From assembly GCA_036435485.1 (NCBI GenBank), contig CM071598.1:196023148-196087147 (forward strand): DNA of 64,000 nucleotides. The letters run 5' to 3'. Source of the stretch: Saposhnikovia divaricata. Lineage: Eukaryota; Streptophyta; Magnoliopsida; Apiales; Apiaceae. This document shows positions 23,075 to 34,514 of this stretch, in pieces (the first letter of the stretch is position 1; every line of letters starts with the position of its first letter). The notes beneath the pieces were generated by a model. It was not told where the DNA came from. It made no database searches and saw nothing but the letters and a program-made list of their open reading frames with translations. The translations under genes were made by a program, and so were the position numbers.

Positions 23075-25002
23075 AGATTATCTATATTACTCCAAAAAAA
23101 AAATTGAGATTATCTATAATTATAGATAAGAGTTTTGTCCCATTGGAGTGGCTAATTTTATACATATTATATATAAGTTTTATTTTGAAAAGTCAAGTAG
23201 ATTTTTAGCTAAAACTTGGAGATGCTCTTATAGCACTAATAAAATACAAAAAAACTATAATAATCTCACGAATAACTCAAACATTTACGAGACCTTTTCT
23301 CATAACTACAGTAAAACCACTATGCACCACTAATCCACTATACAGTAACATTTTCGGAAAAAAAATATTATTATACGAAGTTATTCTTACACAGATATTT
23401 ATATATATATATTTTATAAAATATATTAATAAACATTTAATTATTTATATTTTATCTATAATTCAATAAATTAAAACATTTATCAAGATATATATGAATA
23501 TAAACAAGTTAATGCATGTATATTATGCACATATACTACATATTTTGTTCATGTGTGTATTTAAAAATTTGAAAAAATACATATATATTTATTTAAATTT
23601 ATTATATCTTTAAGATAGTATATTTTTTATATAGTTTTACACCAATTATATAAATACAAGTATTTATATATTTTTTGACATTTCAAATTCTAACTGATAT
23701 ATGTCATAAATAAAATATAATTGTAATATTTTATTATTATATGAAGGTAAATTCATCATGAATATTCTTATAAGGAGTAATTACTATTTATAAGTGGTGG
23801 CACTATAACTTTTTATCATTATATGGAGGTTATTTTCAAATCTGAATTATAATTTTAAACGTTGTAAATTTATCTGGATTAACTTAAAATAAATTACTTA
23901 TGATTTAAAGTTCAAAGTAAAATTTCTATCCTTAAATTGTATATAACTGTTTGAATAATTTTACTTAAAATTCATTTAATGTTCGATAAATTTTAACTTA
24001 AGTCACTTTAGACTTGTAAATTAATTTTTTTAATATACAATAAATTAAAATGAAGATACAAAATATATTGCAATCAAAAGACACATTATCATTAAAAAAT
24101 TTAAAAAGAAAAAAATTGATGCTGATACACCAACCAATCTCACTAATCTAACTGCAAGGGAGATAAAGCCTGCTTTTCACTTATGGGCTCTACACAAGTT
24201 TTAAGTCCACTTAAGTTGGTCCCCAACCATATTAGAAATGAATTTACATTTTGTGGACTTGGCTTAAATGAAAGCCAAACGGGCTCCATATATGATATTG
24301 TACACTCATATTAAATGGGTGAGGCCGGTGACATCCATAATTGTGTTAAACATGTTTTTATTTGGGCTATCAACTCTTCTCTAAATAATTTATCATCTAA
24401 TCACACATCAAAACATATAATTTTTTTTATAAAATAATTTTAAATGTGAATCTTTAATACATGTTCATCTCTATTTTAAATACAAATTTGTGTAAATTTT
24501 ATAAAAATGTCCCTATTTTTATTATTTTAGGATCAGACTATATTGAAATTTAAATATATTCCTATTTTGCAACGTAGATCAATTTTTTTTCAAAAAACAC
24601 ATTCATATTTTTGCAAAGAAAACTGTCCTGGATATCACAGGTGTCTTGAATTTTATACCTATTCGGCTATTCCTGTCCTTTTGTCGAACATATTCTTGTT
24701 ACAATTTTTGAAGGATTAATATGTAACGCCTGCTATTATAAGACATTCAACAGACTTTCGGAGATGTGACTGTAGGTGATAATATCCCAAATTAATTGCA
24801 CAAGTTTGAATATGAGTGGTTATATTTATCGGAAATATAAATAATTTGTAAGAATTAAGTTATATTTTCGTTTAAAAATCATCTTACTTAGGATGAGCAT
24901 GAGAATTAAGTCACTGTTTGTGGTGATAACATTGAAGTAGTTGTCCCTAAAATATGTGACTTGTAATCCTTTTTTTTATGGTCTTCAGTGGCATGGGAGG
25001 AA
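23075..25002. other. AT-rich intergenic region
   Basis: About 1.9 kb, very rich in A and T with many short AT repeats. I see no convincing coding frame, RNA gene or element end. The stretch at 24120-24330 is less AT-rich, with GGGCTC-type words, and may be an old repeat I cannot classify. Confidence 0.6.
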
Positions 25003-25512
25003 CACTACAAGAAAAATGTCTAATAGCGACCAACTTTTTCAGCGATCACAAATTCCGTCACTAATAGAAAGTTTTCACGACCACTATTAACGATAGATTC
25101 AAATGTCATTGCTAATAAGAATTAGCGACCAATTACGTTAACCGATCCATCGTTGATGTTAGTTTTTTGCCAAAGTAAAAAGCGCAAAACTCTGGCGCTA
25201 AATTTTCAACGACAAAGTTTAATCAGCGATCGCCTTCCGTCGCCAAAGTGCCACGCCGAAATTTTAACGACCGACTACACTAGTTCATTGGTAGCTATTG
25301 TAAAAAAAATTGTGGATAAAGTGTGCGAAATTTTAACGACCGACTACACTAGTTCATTGGTAGCTATTGTAAAAAAAATTGTGGATAAAGTGTGCGATAA
25401 TGCTATAGCTGTGGATGCTATAGTGAAGCCATATTCATTCTACCTTATGACATTTTTGGTTTCAATGATGGACAATCTCACATACAATCATTGTATCACT
25501 CGTGAGTCATGA
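25003..25512 (+). mobile_element. CACTA transposon end (truncated)
   Basis: Begins CACTACAAGAAAAATG, the usual end of plant CACTA (En/Spm) elements, followed by subterminal copies of short words such as AGCGACCAA, AACGACCGAC and CAGCGATC. No matching inverted end (TTTTTCTTGTAGTG) is found downstream, so only one end survives; its right limit is not visible and my end coordinate is approximate. The frame at 25153-25512 contains the 69-bp duplication and is probably not a gene. Confidence 0.75.
25257..25395 (+). repeat. 69-bp direct duplication inside the CACTA end
   Basis: The block starting CGAAATTTTAACGACC at 25257 is repeated from 25326 with no change that I can see. 69 is a multiple of three, so a passing frame reads the same 23 residues twice. 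Confidence 0.9.
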
Positions 25513-25576
25513 TGCAAGGATAGATCTGCAAGCTTTATCTTTACAAACAACTACAGCAAGGACCCTAGAATTATCA

Positions 25577-25588
25577 GCTCTGATACCA
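25577..25588 (-). other. tRNA-Met primer-binding site beside the inverted Copia LTR
   Basis: On the minus strand TGGTATCAGAGC begins one base after the LTR end GCAT. It shows that 25590-25882 is a 5' LTR facing left, away from the Copia pol at 26496-29017. Confidence 0.85.
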
Positions 25589-25589
25589 A

Positions 25590-25882
25590 TGCAAGTTTTA
25601 TCTGCAAAACAATCTGAAAATAAGTCATATAATAATTTATGGGTTCCGGAAAGAGAATGAACAAGCTCTAATATTCTTCAGTGCTTTTTTTTTTTGTAGG
25701 ATAATATCCTCCATATATAGGCTAAGCCTCTCATGCCTCCACCCCATAAAAAGTAACTGCCTCAAAAATCTTTATTCTCTAATCAATGTCATTGATATTA
25801 TAATTTTTAACTCCTTTATCATTACTCATAAAATAAATAAATATATGTAACTCCCACATATATTTAATTCTATTTTTTTTCA
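25590..25882 (-). repeat. Left Copia LTR, inverted relative to the pol
   Basis: 293 bp, and the reverse complement of 29018-29310 with few differences. On the minus strand it starts TGAAAAAAAATAG and ends CTTGCA. It holds a TATATATGG element, as expected of an LTR promoter. The frame at 29070-29261 (minus strand) is a by-product of the right copy. Confidence 0.9.
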
Positions 25883-26495
25883 TTTAAAAATGCAAGTCAA
25901 CTAACATAAAAGAAATTGTTGGCACTAGACTAGATATCAATGATAACAAAAAAAAAAATAAAAATAAACAATCTATTGTGGTAAGTGGGTGTTTACTTTT
26001 GAACATATTTATATTATACTCCTTGTGTTTTTTTTTCTTAATTCGTGTTGTGTTTTTGACATTGTTGTATTGTCTAGTTTTGCTATTTTTTATTATAGAT
26101 TGATACGATTTTTGATTTTCATTTTATGCGTATGTGGATATACTTTGTTTTCTTGTGGTATTAAGTATTGGCATCGTTTTAATATAGTTATCCTGCTTAC
26201 CAAGTTGTTGAGTAATTTTGTGCCTAATAGCTTCTATAACATTGGTTTGTTTTCAATCTGCTTAGCTTGTATTTGTTGGGTACTATTTTTATTGATATTC
26301 TTGAATGGCAAATAAATTAATTTTGCGTGAATTGGAATGTATCGTTGAAATAGACAATGTTGTACTAGAGAAAAATTCTAGTGGTGCTCAGAATAGAGAG
26401 CAAGTAAAACATTGTTTTATTGGTGTAGTTGAATGCAATATTGGATCCATGATCAAGGACATAGACGGTTGGTGGATTGACTTGGTATATATAGA
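25883..26495. other. AT-rich stretch between inverted LTR and Copia pol
   Basis: About 600 bp where gag would be expected. The hydrophobic plus-strand frame at 25989-26315 and the next one (26305-26520) show no gag motif or zinc knuckle. The last part may be a decayed beginning of the protease region, but I cannot confirm it. Confidence 0.5.
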
Positions 26496-27787
26496 TTGGA
26501 TCTTGGGATCAATATATTGATTCTAAAAAATGTGTTGTTTGTTCCCGGAATAAGGCGCAATCTCATTTCTGTTCCCGCCTTGACTAAAAATGGTTTAGAA
26601 GTGCGATTTTTTGATAATAAATTTTTAATCGAAAAAGATAATGAAATGGTTGCTATGGGCATGAACATGAATTATTTCGGCTTCCGATTGTGACGAAAAT
26701 TGAGAATAATGAAATTGGCACTTCTCATCGATATTTGTCTAATGATACGTCTATATATGACTTATGGCATCAAAGATTGGGACATCCTGGAATTAATAAG
26801 ATGGAACGTATTATTAAAGATAATTTGCTGCCTCATATGGATATTAACAAATCAGTTTGTGAACATTGTGTAAAAGGAAAAATGACGAGAAAACCTTTCA
26901 AAGAAGGGGAAAGAGCTAAAAAGCTTTTGGATTTGGTACACTCGGTCATATGTGGCCCGTTGAGTTGTAAAACATATTGTAATAAAGAATATTTTATTAC
27001 ATTTATAGATGATTACTCCAAATATGCTCAAGTGTATCTTATATCAAGAAAATCTGAAGCATTTGAGTGTTTTAGGAGATATAAGATTGAGGTTGAGAAA
27101 CAACTTAGAACTGATATAAAAGTGTTGAGAACCGATAGAGGTGGAGAATATAGATCCACTGAATTTGACGATTATTGTAGAGAGAAAGGAATAATAAGAC
27201 ACATGACTATGTCTTATACGCCACAACAGAATGGTGTGGCGGAAAGAAAAAATAGAACATTATTAAATGTTGTAAGATGTTTATTGTCACATTCTGGATT
27301 GTCTAAAAGTTTTTGGGGAGATGCATTACTTACTGCAAATCATATATTGAATAGAATTCCCACAAAATCAGTTGAGTTGACACCTTATGAAATATGGAAT
27401 GGAAGAAAATCGGATTTGAGTCTTATGAGAAAATGGGGATGCATTGCACATGTAATGATCCCGTCTCAGAATAGAGATAAATTAGACTTCAGAACAGTGA
27501 AGTGCAATTTTATCGGTTACCCCGAAAATTCTAATGGTTATAAGTTTTATAACAAGGAATTGGGAATAATTGAAAGTAGAGATGCTGTTTTCATAGAAAA
27601 TTATGAGGAACAAGAAAGTGTGATGGATGACACACGCCCTCTAAATATTGTTGATGAGGTTCCTCCAAAAAATATTGGTACACATATGGAACAATATCCA
27701 ACTCAAAATATTGAATCGGATCAAAATGCTAGTAATGAACCAGTTGACATGGTTGGAAATAAAAGATCAAGAGCTCCACCTGTGTGA
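26496..27787 (+). pseudogene. Copia pol: GAG-pre-integrase and integrase (broken)
   Basis: The first frame (26496-26693) ends a protease/pre-integrase region (VLFVPGIRRNLISV) with a TGA. A second frame carries the GAG-pre-integrase zinc finger (LWHQRLGHPG, then CEHCVKGK) and the integrase core: ITFIDDYSKY, RTDRGGEY and an NGVAERKN motif hold the DDE residues. The domain order, integrase before reverse transcriptase, is that of Ty1/Copia. A TGA at 27785 separates it from reverse transcriptase. One expected aspartate, in the usual HSDVCGP motif, reads HSVICGP, so the integrase is probably inactive. Confidence 0.9.
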
Positions 27788-28615
27788 ATGAATGACTATT
27801 ATGTATATAATAGTGAAGCATCTTGTTTTTCGGTAGATATGGATGTAAGAGATCCTATTGATCCCACTACTTATTTAGAAGCGATGAGATCGCAAGAATC
27901 TGAATTATGGATGGACGCCATGAAAGATGAGATTGAGTCAATAGAAAAGAATCAAGTGTGGGAGTTGTGTGATCTACCTAAAGATAGAAAATCCATAGGT
28001 TGTAAATGGATTTTGAAACGGAAATATAAGGCTGATGGGTCTATTGATAAATTTAAAGCCCGCCTAGTTGCAAAAGGTTTTACACAAAAATCGGGAATAG
28101 ATTACCAGGAGACGTATTCTCCAGTGGCAAAGTTTGCGTCAATAAGAATTATATTGGCCTTGGTAGCTTGTCTTGATTTAGAACTTTACCAAATGGATGT
28201 AAAGACAGATTGTCTTAACGGGGAGTTAAAGGAGGATATATACATGGATCAACCTGAAGGATTTCAGGTTGAAGGACAAAAAGACAAAGTCTACAAGTTA
28301 AGAAAGTCAATATATGGACTAAGGCAAGCATCTAGAGATTGGAATCTCAAATTTCATGAGGTTGTAGTTCAACATGGTTTTGTCAAGAATAAATTAGACA
28401 ATTGTGTGTATACTTTGAAAAGTGGGAGTTTGTTTGCAATATTATCAGTATATGTGGATGATATATTGTTAGCGGGAAATGACAAAGATATGTTGAATAA
28501 TATCAAATTAGAACTTAGTAGTAAATTTGAGATGAAAGATATGGGTGAAGCTTCATATGTTCTTGGTATTCAGATTATTAGAGATAGAAAAAATATAACA
28601 TTGAGTTTGAATTAG
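27788..28615 (+). pseudogene. Copia pol: reverse transcriptase (broken)
   Basis: Contains the Copia reverse transcriptase landmarks KARLVAKGFTQ, YSPVAKF, the YGLRQASR segment and the catalytic YVDDILLAG. It ends at a TAG at 28613, after which the same frame continues (ERYLHKVL...), so the stop is a point mutation. The lineage within Copia is not assigned. Confidence 0.92.
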
Positions 28616-29017
28616 GAAAGGTATCTACATAAAGTGCTTAATTGTTTTGGGATGCAGAATTGTAGTCTGGCACCAACCCCATTGGTAATGGGAAAACGAT
28701 TAACACGTAGTAAAAATTCAGAACAGGGAGAAGAACCACTGAATGTACCATATGCGCAAGCAGTCGGAAGTTTGATGTATGCAATGTTATGTACTCGACC
28801 TGACTTGGCATATCCAGTAAGTCTAGTAAGTAGATACCAGAGCAATCCTAATCAAGCCCATTGGGAGGCTGTGAAGAGGATATTGAAGTATTTGAAGGGT
28901 ACGTTACACCACAAATTGGTCTATCAGGCAAAGAAGCCAAAAATTATTGGTTATTCTGATTCGGATCTCGGAGGTGATAAAGATGATGGAAAATCTACTT
29001 CGAGATACCTGTTTAAA
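28616..29017 (+). pseudogene. Copia pol: RNase H fragment (truncated)
   Basis: Continues from the reverse transcriptase with LAPTPLVMGKRL, YAQAVGSLMYAM, TRPDLAYPVSLVSRY, then YSDSDLGGDKDD and STSRYLFK. It stops right before the right LTR, so the last part of RNase H, including its later catalytic residues, and any polypurine tract are missing. Confidence 0.88.
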
Positions 29018-29310
29018 TGAAAAAAAAATAGAATTAAATATATGTGGGAGTTACATATATTTATTTATTTTATGAGTAATGATAAAAGGAGTTACAAATT
29101 ATAATATCAATGACATTGATTAGAGAATAAAGATTTTTGAGGCAGTTACTTTTTATGGGGTGGAGGCATGAGAGGCTTAGCCTATATATGGAGGATATTA
29201 TCCTACAAGAAAAAGCACTGAAGAATATTAGAGCTTGTTCATTCTCTTTCCGGAACCCCATAAATTATTATACGACTTATTTTCAGATTATTTTGCAGAT
29301 AAAGCTTGCA
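29018..29310 (+). repeat. Right Copia LTR
   Basis: 293 bp, starting TGAAAAAAAAATAG and ending GCTTGCA, in the same direction as the pol. It pairs as an inverted copy with 25590-25882. Confidence 0.9.
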
Positions 29311-30851
29311 TGATCCATCTCCACCACCTGCACTAAGGTCCATTCTTCTCCAGGGGATATCTAGATTAGAGATGGAGGAGGGATATAAGCATTGGTTTCT
29401 TTGCTTTTCTTTTCATAGCCAATGCATTACTATTTTTTTGAAGATGACATTTTCTCACTTTAATTCATTCACAATCATCAACTAAATAAGAAGAAAGTTA
29501 CTATCACTACAATGAAAACACTTTAAACTTCACATTGAAACAAACAAACCATTCCAAGAGATTACACACATTGTTCATTACAACCTTAAATTGGACAACA
29601 AACACCTTAATTGTCACATTCAAATTTGAAACAAGCACTATACACATTCATTCTTACTAATAAAAGCAATTCAAACATTACATTCTTACTACTAAAAACA
29701 ATCCATAAATTTGCTGTAAACAATTGAATGGACATCATTTTGGCTGACTGACCCTCAGAGCAAACATGTTAGCCTGTCGTAATCTTCTTCTCTCACACGT
29801 ATTGGTAGATTATGTTACCTTAGTTATGCTACTTTTGACCTATTATAACATTGTGTTTTAAGTTAACTTAGCTACAAACGTAGTATTGTCTTAGTTAGAA
29901 AATGTTAAGTTTTGCAACATGCATGAGTGTTACCTCAGGTTAGTAAAAGATAAATATATCAAACTTTTAATATTTAATAATAAATTTATATGAATTGTAG
30001 GATATTATATGAAATTTATAAATAAGATATTGGATGGTATACAAATCTTATAAATAATAAAATTTTAAAATTTTAAAATAAGAATTTTAAAAGCAACAAA
30101 TTTTTAAATAAGAATTTTAAAAACAATAAATTTTTAAAATATGAATTAAAAACTAATACTAATATACGAAAATAGAAATCTTCCTGGTCCGACTTTAATA
30201 CGAATATTGATATTTAATTTTAAAAAATAGTAAAATTTAAAAATATTCTATACAAATTTTAAAAAAAAAAATCAAATCTTAAAATGAAAAAATATGAATT
30301 TTTAAAATAATAAATCGTAAAAGATATATATATATACAAATTTCTAAATTAATAAAATACCTAAAACAATTAATAAACCCACATTAGATAATAGATATCA
30401 CATCACCACTAAATTATCACCACTAAATTGTAAGAGGGGCAACTTTTCACTACTAAATCGTCCAAATTTTTACAAATTTTCACAAACCCCCCACTCACCA
30501 ACATCTGTATCCTTCTTTCTTTTGCATTTTATTTCTTCTTTCAGTTTCTCAATCTTCCTCAACAAACCAGGGATTATGTTTTTCTATCTACCGTGGATCA
30601 TGCCACTGATATAAGTTAGTTGCCCTTTGTTCATTTCTCCACCAAACAACAATCACAATCGATTAATTAACCACAAAATGAAGAACTACAACATAAACAC
30701 TATCAAGTAAATTTATCGTGTAGACACTACAACTCCAAAACCTTCTACCTGGATTGTTGTCAGTCCATGAAATCTTCAAAATAGGACTTAATCCAAAAGT
30801 ACCGAGATCTGATGTATGAAAGCTAGAGCTACTATAGAAAGACATATGACA

Positions 30852-31062
30852 TGTTTGGCAAGACTTAAAATAAGTCCTTTTGGACTTATTTTTGAGTAAA
30901 AAATTTTATATTTTGATAATTTTTTATACAAGTATTTAATGTATCTTTGAAATTTCGTAAGTTGCAAAAAAAGTTGACATTTTTCAGAAAAAAGTTAGGA
31001 ATCTCTAACTTTGTCTTAAAATAAGTTGACTTATTCTGGAAAAAAGTTCTTCCAAACACCCC
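30852..31062 (+). mobile_element. MITE-like repeat, copy 1
   Basis: Shares most of its length with 32241-32446, including TTTTATATTTTGATAATTTT, ATCTCTAACTTTGTCTTAAA and AATAAGTTGACTTATTCTGG. The ends TGTTTGGCAAG and TTCCAAACACC are inverted. Such short paired copies with GTTTGG/CCAAAC ends fit a non-autonomous DNA transposon, perhaps hAT-like; I see no clear target duplication. Confidence 0.6.
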
Positions 31063-31601
31063 TATACAACTGAAAAATGGTTATAAAATGAAAAGGAGTA
31101 TGTTTGGATTTGTGTTTGATATGTGTATAATCAAAAAGTAGAAAGTGTAATGATTTTTGGAGAAAATAATCTAAATAACTCAAAATGGGTACCCCTGTGC
31201 CCAAATAACAATTGTCGAAAAAACTGTCAGTTTTAACCAACTGCCTTCGCATAAGCCATATGCTATGTGTTTTTTTTATTTTGTTCCTGGCTGAACAACA
31301 CACCCGTGACGTCACTGCAGCACACCCACTTTGAAAAAACCGTATACATATGCCTAAACCTACACTAAATGACCATTCAGCAAATAAACTATTAAAATAT
31401 TCAAATTATTCAAATATTAATTTAATATTTTAAGATTCTATCGATATTTCCTTTGGGTTAAATACTTTTATTTGGGGTTAAATGAGTTCCATTTGGGATT
31501 TAGAAATATTCTCTTGTGGGTTCAACAGTTAATCTTTGAGGTTCAATAATCCATTTTGGGTTTTAGAAATATTCAAAACAACGAGTAAACCGTATACGAA
31601 C

Positions 31602-31650
31602 TTAGGGTTTAGGTTTAGGATTTAGGGTTGTTTACAACCCTAAACCCTAA
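31602..31650. repeat. Telomere-like inverted motif
   Basis: Degenerate TTTAGGG repeats run up to TTAGGGTTG and are followed after TTTA by CAACCCTAAACCCTAA, so the two halves face each other. It is short and could be chance or a trace of a repaired break. Confidence 0.55.
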
Positions 31651-31874
31651 TTAACTTATCCTGTTTTTAAAAAATTGGGGTTGATCCCTGATTTTTTAAA
31701 AATCAGATCGTCGGACTCGATAAGGGAACATAATTTCAATTGACGTTTTGATTATAAATTTTATGTATTCACTTAAGGGTTCAATACTTAACTCTGGGGT
31801 TCAACTTTTTCATTTAGGATTTTAAAAATATTCAGAATAACGAATAAACCGTACTCATTAAAAAAATACAGTTT

Positions 31875-32093
31875 GAATTGACAATTTTATTATAAATTTT
31901 TTTAATAGTGTTTGTAAATATATATTTAGCAAAAAAATAAAAAATTTAAGGTAACAATTTATTTATTTTTTAAAAATTTTTTAAAAACAATTGACAATTT
32001 TATTATAATTTTTTTAACAGTGTTTGTAAATATATATTTAGCAAAAAAAAAATAATTAAGGTAACAATTTATTTATTTTTTAAAAAAATTTTA
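31875..32093 (+). repeat. Direct duplication of about 114 bp
   Basis: AATTGACAATTTTATTATAA begins near 31876 and again near 31989, followed both times by GTGTTTGTAAATATATATTT and AGGTAACAATTTATTTATTT. Non-coding. Confidence 0.8.
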
Positions 32094-32240
32094 AAAAAAC
32101 CGGCACATGTGGGGAATGCGTGGTCAATCCTTCGCATCCTTTATGTGCACGCAGAATGAATTTTTAAATTTTTGAAAACCAACGCATTCCATAAATGCGT
32201 AATAGTGCATTCGCATGCTTCTAATGCATGTGTAATTTTA

Positions 32241-32446
32241 GTGCCCGTTTGCCAAAACTTTTTTCTAGGACTTGTGAACTTATTTTCGGGTAAAAATTTT
32301 ATATTGTGATAATTTTTTTTATAAAAGTATTTAATGTATGTTTAAGATTCAATAAGTTGAAAAATAAGTTGGAATGTTAGAAATCTCTAACTTTGTCTTA
32401 AAATAAGTTGACTTATTCTGGAAATTTTTTTTCCCAAACACTCCCT
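32241..32446 (+). mobile_element. MITE-like repeat, copy 2
   Basis: Direct copy of 30852-31062, with ends GTGCCCGTTTGCCAAAA and TTCCCAAACACTCCC that are inverted to each other with mismatches. Confidence 0.6.
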
Positions 32447-32802
32447 TAATAAACATTTGATTATTAGGAACTTTCATTCTCCTGATTTATGTGTATACTC
32501 TTCCAAAATTGTTCAAATCCTTGACAGAGACCCTCATATCTACACCTACGGGCAAATGAAGGCCACTCACCCGGTTTTAGGCAAATTTTGTTCGAAATGA
32601 CCGATTTGTACGAACTTGAAAACTTTAATTATCGATCCGTTCAATTTAAAATATTTATGGTAAGTGTGTATTTTTGTGGAAATTTATTTGTTATTAAACC
32701 ATGTCTTTTTTTTGAAAAAAAATGTCAATTCGAGTTTAAATTGTTTTTAACTAAATGTTGGATATTTAAAGAAATTACTAAATTTTTAAACTGATTTACG
32801 GA

Positions 32803-32811
32803 TAGTTTAAA
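32803..32811. repeat. 9-bp target duplication TAGTTTAAA, left copy
   Basis: Same nine bases at 33200-33208. Nine-base duplications are typical of Mutator-like transposases. Confidence 0.85.
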
Positions 32812-33199
32812 GAGTTGCACTCCATGAAGAACACCTTATATAAAGAATAATAAAAAACACCTCATATTTAATTCAATATAAGAGTTCCCTCATGACACCC
32901 AATACAAAAAGTTCTTATTTTTTTATCTTCTATCCATTTAGCAAAAAAGAAAATTAAAATATTTTTTTTTTGGAAAAATCACTGTTCATGATGACATCAG
33001 CAGTGACGTCATCATGAATAGTGATTTTTTTTAAAAAAAAAATTTTAATTTTTTTTTTGCTGGATGGATAGAAGATAAAAAAATAAGAACTTTTTGTATT
33101 GGGTGCCCCTGGCGGGGTCAATGGATCTATTGGAATAATTGATTTTATAGTGTTCTTTATTGTTTGTTATATAAGAGTGTTCTGTATGGAGCAAAGACC
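32812..33199. mobile_element. Foldback MITE, probably Mutator-like
   Basis: 388 bp with imperfect inverted ends (GAGTTGCACTCCATGAAG against GGTCTTTGCTCCATACAG) and a long inner inverted repeat: CACCCAATACAAAAAGTTCT at 32896 pairs with the sequence ending GTATTGGGTG at 33105, so almost the whole inner 210 bp folds back. The loop region holds TGATGACATCAGCAGTGACG. No coding capacity. The 9-bp target duplication and terminal G fit a Mutator-derived MITE. Confidence 0.8.
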
Positions 33200-33208
33200 T
33201 AGTTTAAA

Positions 33209-33717
33209 TTAGCCCCGTATGTAATACACTATAGCAAATGAATTAATTAGATTGTTCGTAACATATTTGATTTCAATTTGTAATCACGAGGACGAATCAA
33301 AATTTTAAATATTTTATTTAACCGAATTCCAAATTTTACTGCTCAGTTTTGAGAGATATATCAACTAATAAAATACAAAGGCCGATATTGAATCACTAAG
33401 AACAAAAAGTCGAAGGATAATTTGTGAGAGTCTCTTTGGTTCTATACCTTGATGCTTTGATTCTACTAATCTCACAAAAATTTCCAATAGATTCAAATTC
33501 TTTTCCTATAATCGTATGCGTACTAATTAACAAAATGCATTCGATTAGTTTTTTTTGTTTAATTATGTTATATACACATGGTTTCCTCCAATTTTCTAAA
33601 TATTGTAAAAAATTTAATCCTTAACAAAGTGTAGTCTTACTTACATATTTGATAATACCATTGCCCTTTTAAAAGTTCGAAAATTGCAATATGTGTGATA
33701 TGTTTAACACGTCTATT
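33209..33717. other. Intergenic stretch left of the second Tat element
   Basis: About 500 AT-rich bases without a recognisable gene. The 66-codon frame at 33424-33624 has no identifiable feature. Confidence 0.6.
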
Positions 33718-33722
33718 CCCTG
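33718..33722. repeat. Target-site duplication CCCTG, left copy
   Basis: CCCTG precedes the LTR start TGTTATGCCC and recurs at 44738-44742 after the right LTR end ATAACA. Confidence 0.92.
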
Positions 33723-34471
33723 TGTTATGCCCAAATCTGGCATGACAGTTAAATTGATTTGATTAGCTAAATTAAAGGCTCATAATCTACGATGGGCCAA
33801 GAAGATGAAGATTGGATTGTTAAAGCCCACTATTGGGATAGCCCAACATACCTTGGTCATGATATCTCTATTATAGGACCACCTCGCTACAGGGCAACCT
33901 TGCTACAGGAGCACCTTGACTTTCAAGGGGATGCTTCGCTTCCATCATCATATCTACAAACTACGTCGGGATCGCTATCTCACTCTTTACTGGAAGGCTC
34001 ATGGCCAGACCCAAGATCGCATGAGTAGTTGGACATAAGGGATCGCTTCGCATGGCCAGATCCCTCAAGGTCGCATGCTAGGTCCTGATTGATCCTCTAT
34101 TGGCCAATTCTATCCGTTCGAGATTATGGGCTTCCACAGCTGGGCCATGGATCGCGGATAGGGTTGATAATTCACTGCCACGTCAACCCTAAACGAGTGG
34201 GCTTGGACTTTGGCTTATCTCTTAAAACCCTAGCCCGCATAGGTAACTTGCTCTCCAAGAACTACGTCAGGCTTGATCCCTATAAATAGGGTACGTAGGC
34301 ACCTTGATACGGGGAAGAAACAGAAAACCTGCAAACACCTATCAAGCTCAGCCACATCTAAACACACAAACCCTAATCCTTGTTCTTCTTTTGTTAGCAA
34401 AATATCCGTATTTTGCTCCGATAATCCAGTAAACCTCCAAAATATTGTTATACAATATTCTCCCTATAACA
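33723..34471 (+). repeat. 5' LTR of element 2
   Basis: 749 bp, starting TGTTATGCCCAAATC and ending CCCTATAACA. TATAAATA at 34281-34288 is the likely promoter. The frame at 33792-34028 is repeated in the 3' LTR (44069-44293) and is not a gene. Confidence 0.95.
34281..34288 (+). promoter_or_regulatory. TATA box in the 5' LTR of element 2
   Basis: TATAAATA in a GC-richer setting (GATCCCTATAAATAGGGTAC), also found at 44546-44553 in the 3' LTR. Confidence 0.75.
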
Positions 34472-34473
34472 TT

Positions 34474-34491
34474 TGGCGATAGAAGGAGGGG
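34474..34491 (+). other. Probable primer-binding site of element 2
   Basis: TGGCGATAGAAGGAGGGG starts two bases after the LTR end. Position and the leading TGG fit a primer site, but I cannot match it to a specific tRNA. Confidence 0.5.
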
Positions 34492-34514
34492 AAGTCATTG
34501 AATTGGGAGAAGCG

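Larger units (their letters stand above)
29311..32802. other. AT-rich intergenic region with short repeats
   Basis: About 3.5 kb. The items I can name are entered separately: two related MITE-like copies, a telomere-like motif and a direct duplication of about 114 bp. The short frames at 30663-30845, 31031-31315 and 32588-32794 have no recognisable features and I leave them out. Confidence 0.6.

Noticed and set aside
25989..26315. Hydrophobic 108-codon frame before the Copia pol
   Set aside because: T-rich DNA gives Phe/Leu/Ile by composition; no known membrane protein pattern and no gag motif.
29500..29520. CACTACAATGAAAAC as a second CACTA end
   Set aside because: Same orientation as the end at 25003 rather than inverted, and it differs from the expected motif.
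33792..34028. Frames in the LTRs of element 2 (also 44069-44293)
   Set aside because: LTR sequence, duplicated, with no recognisable features.
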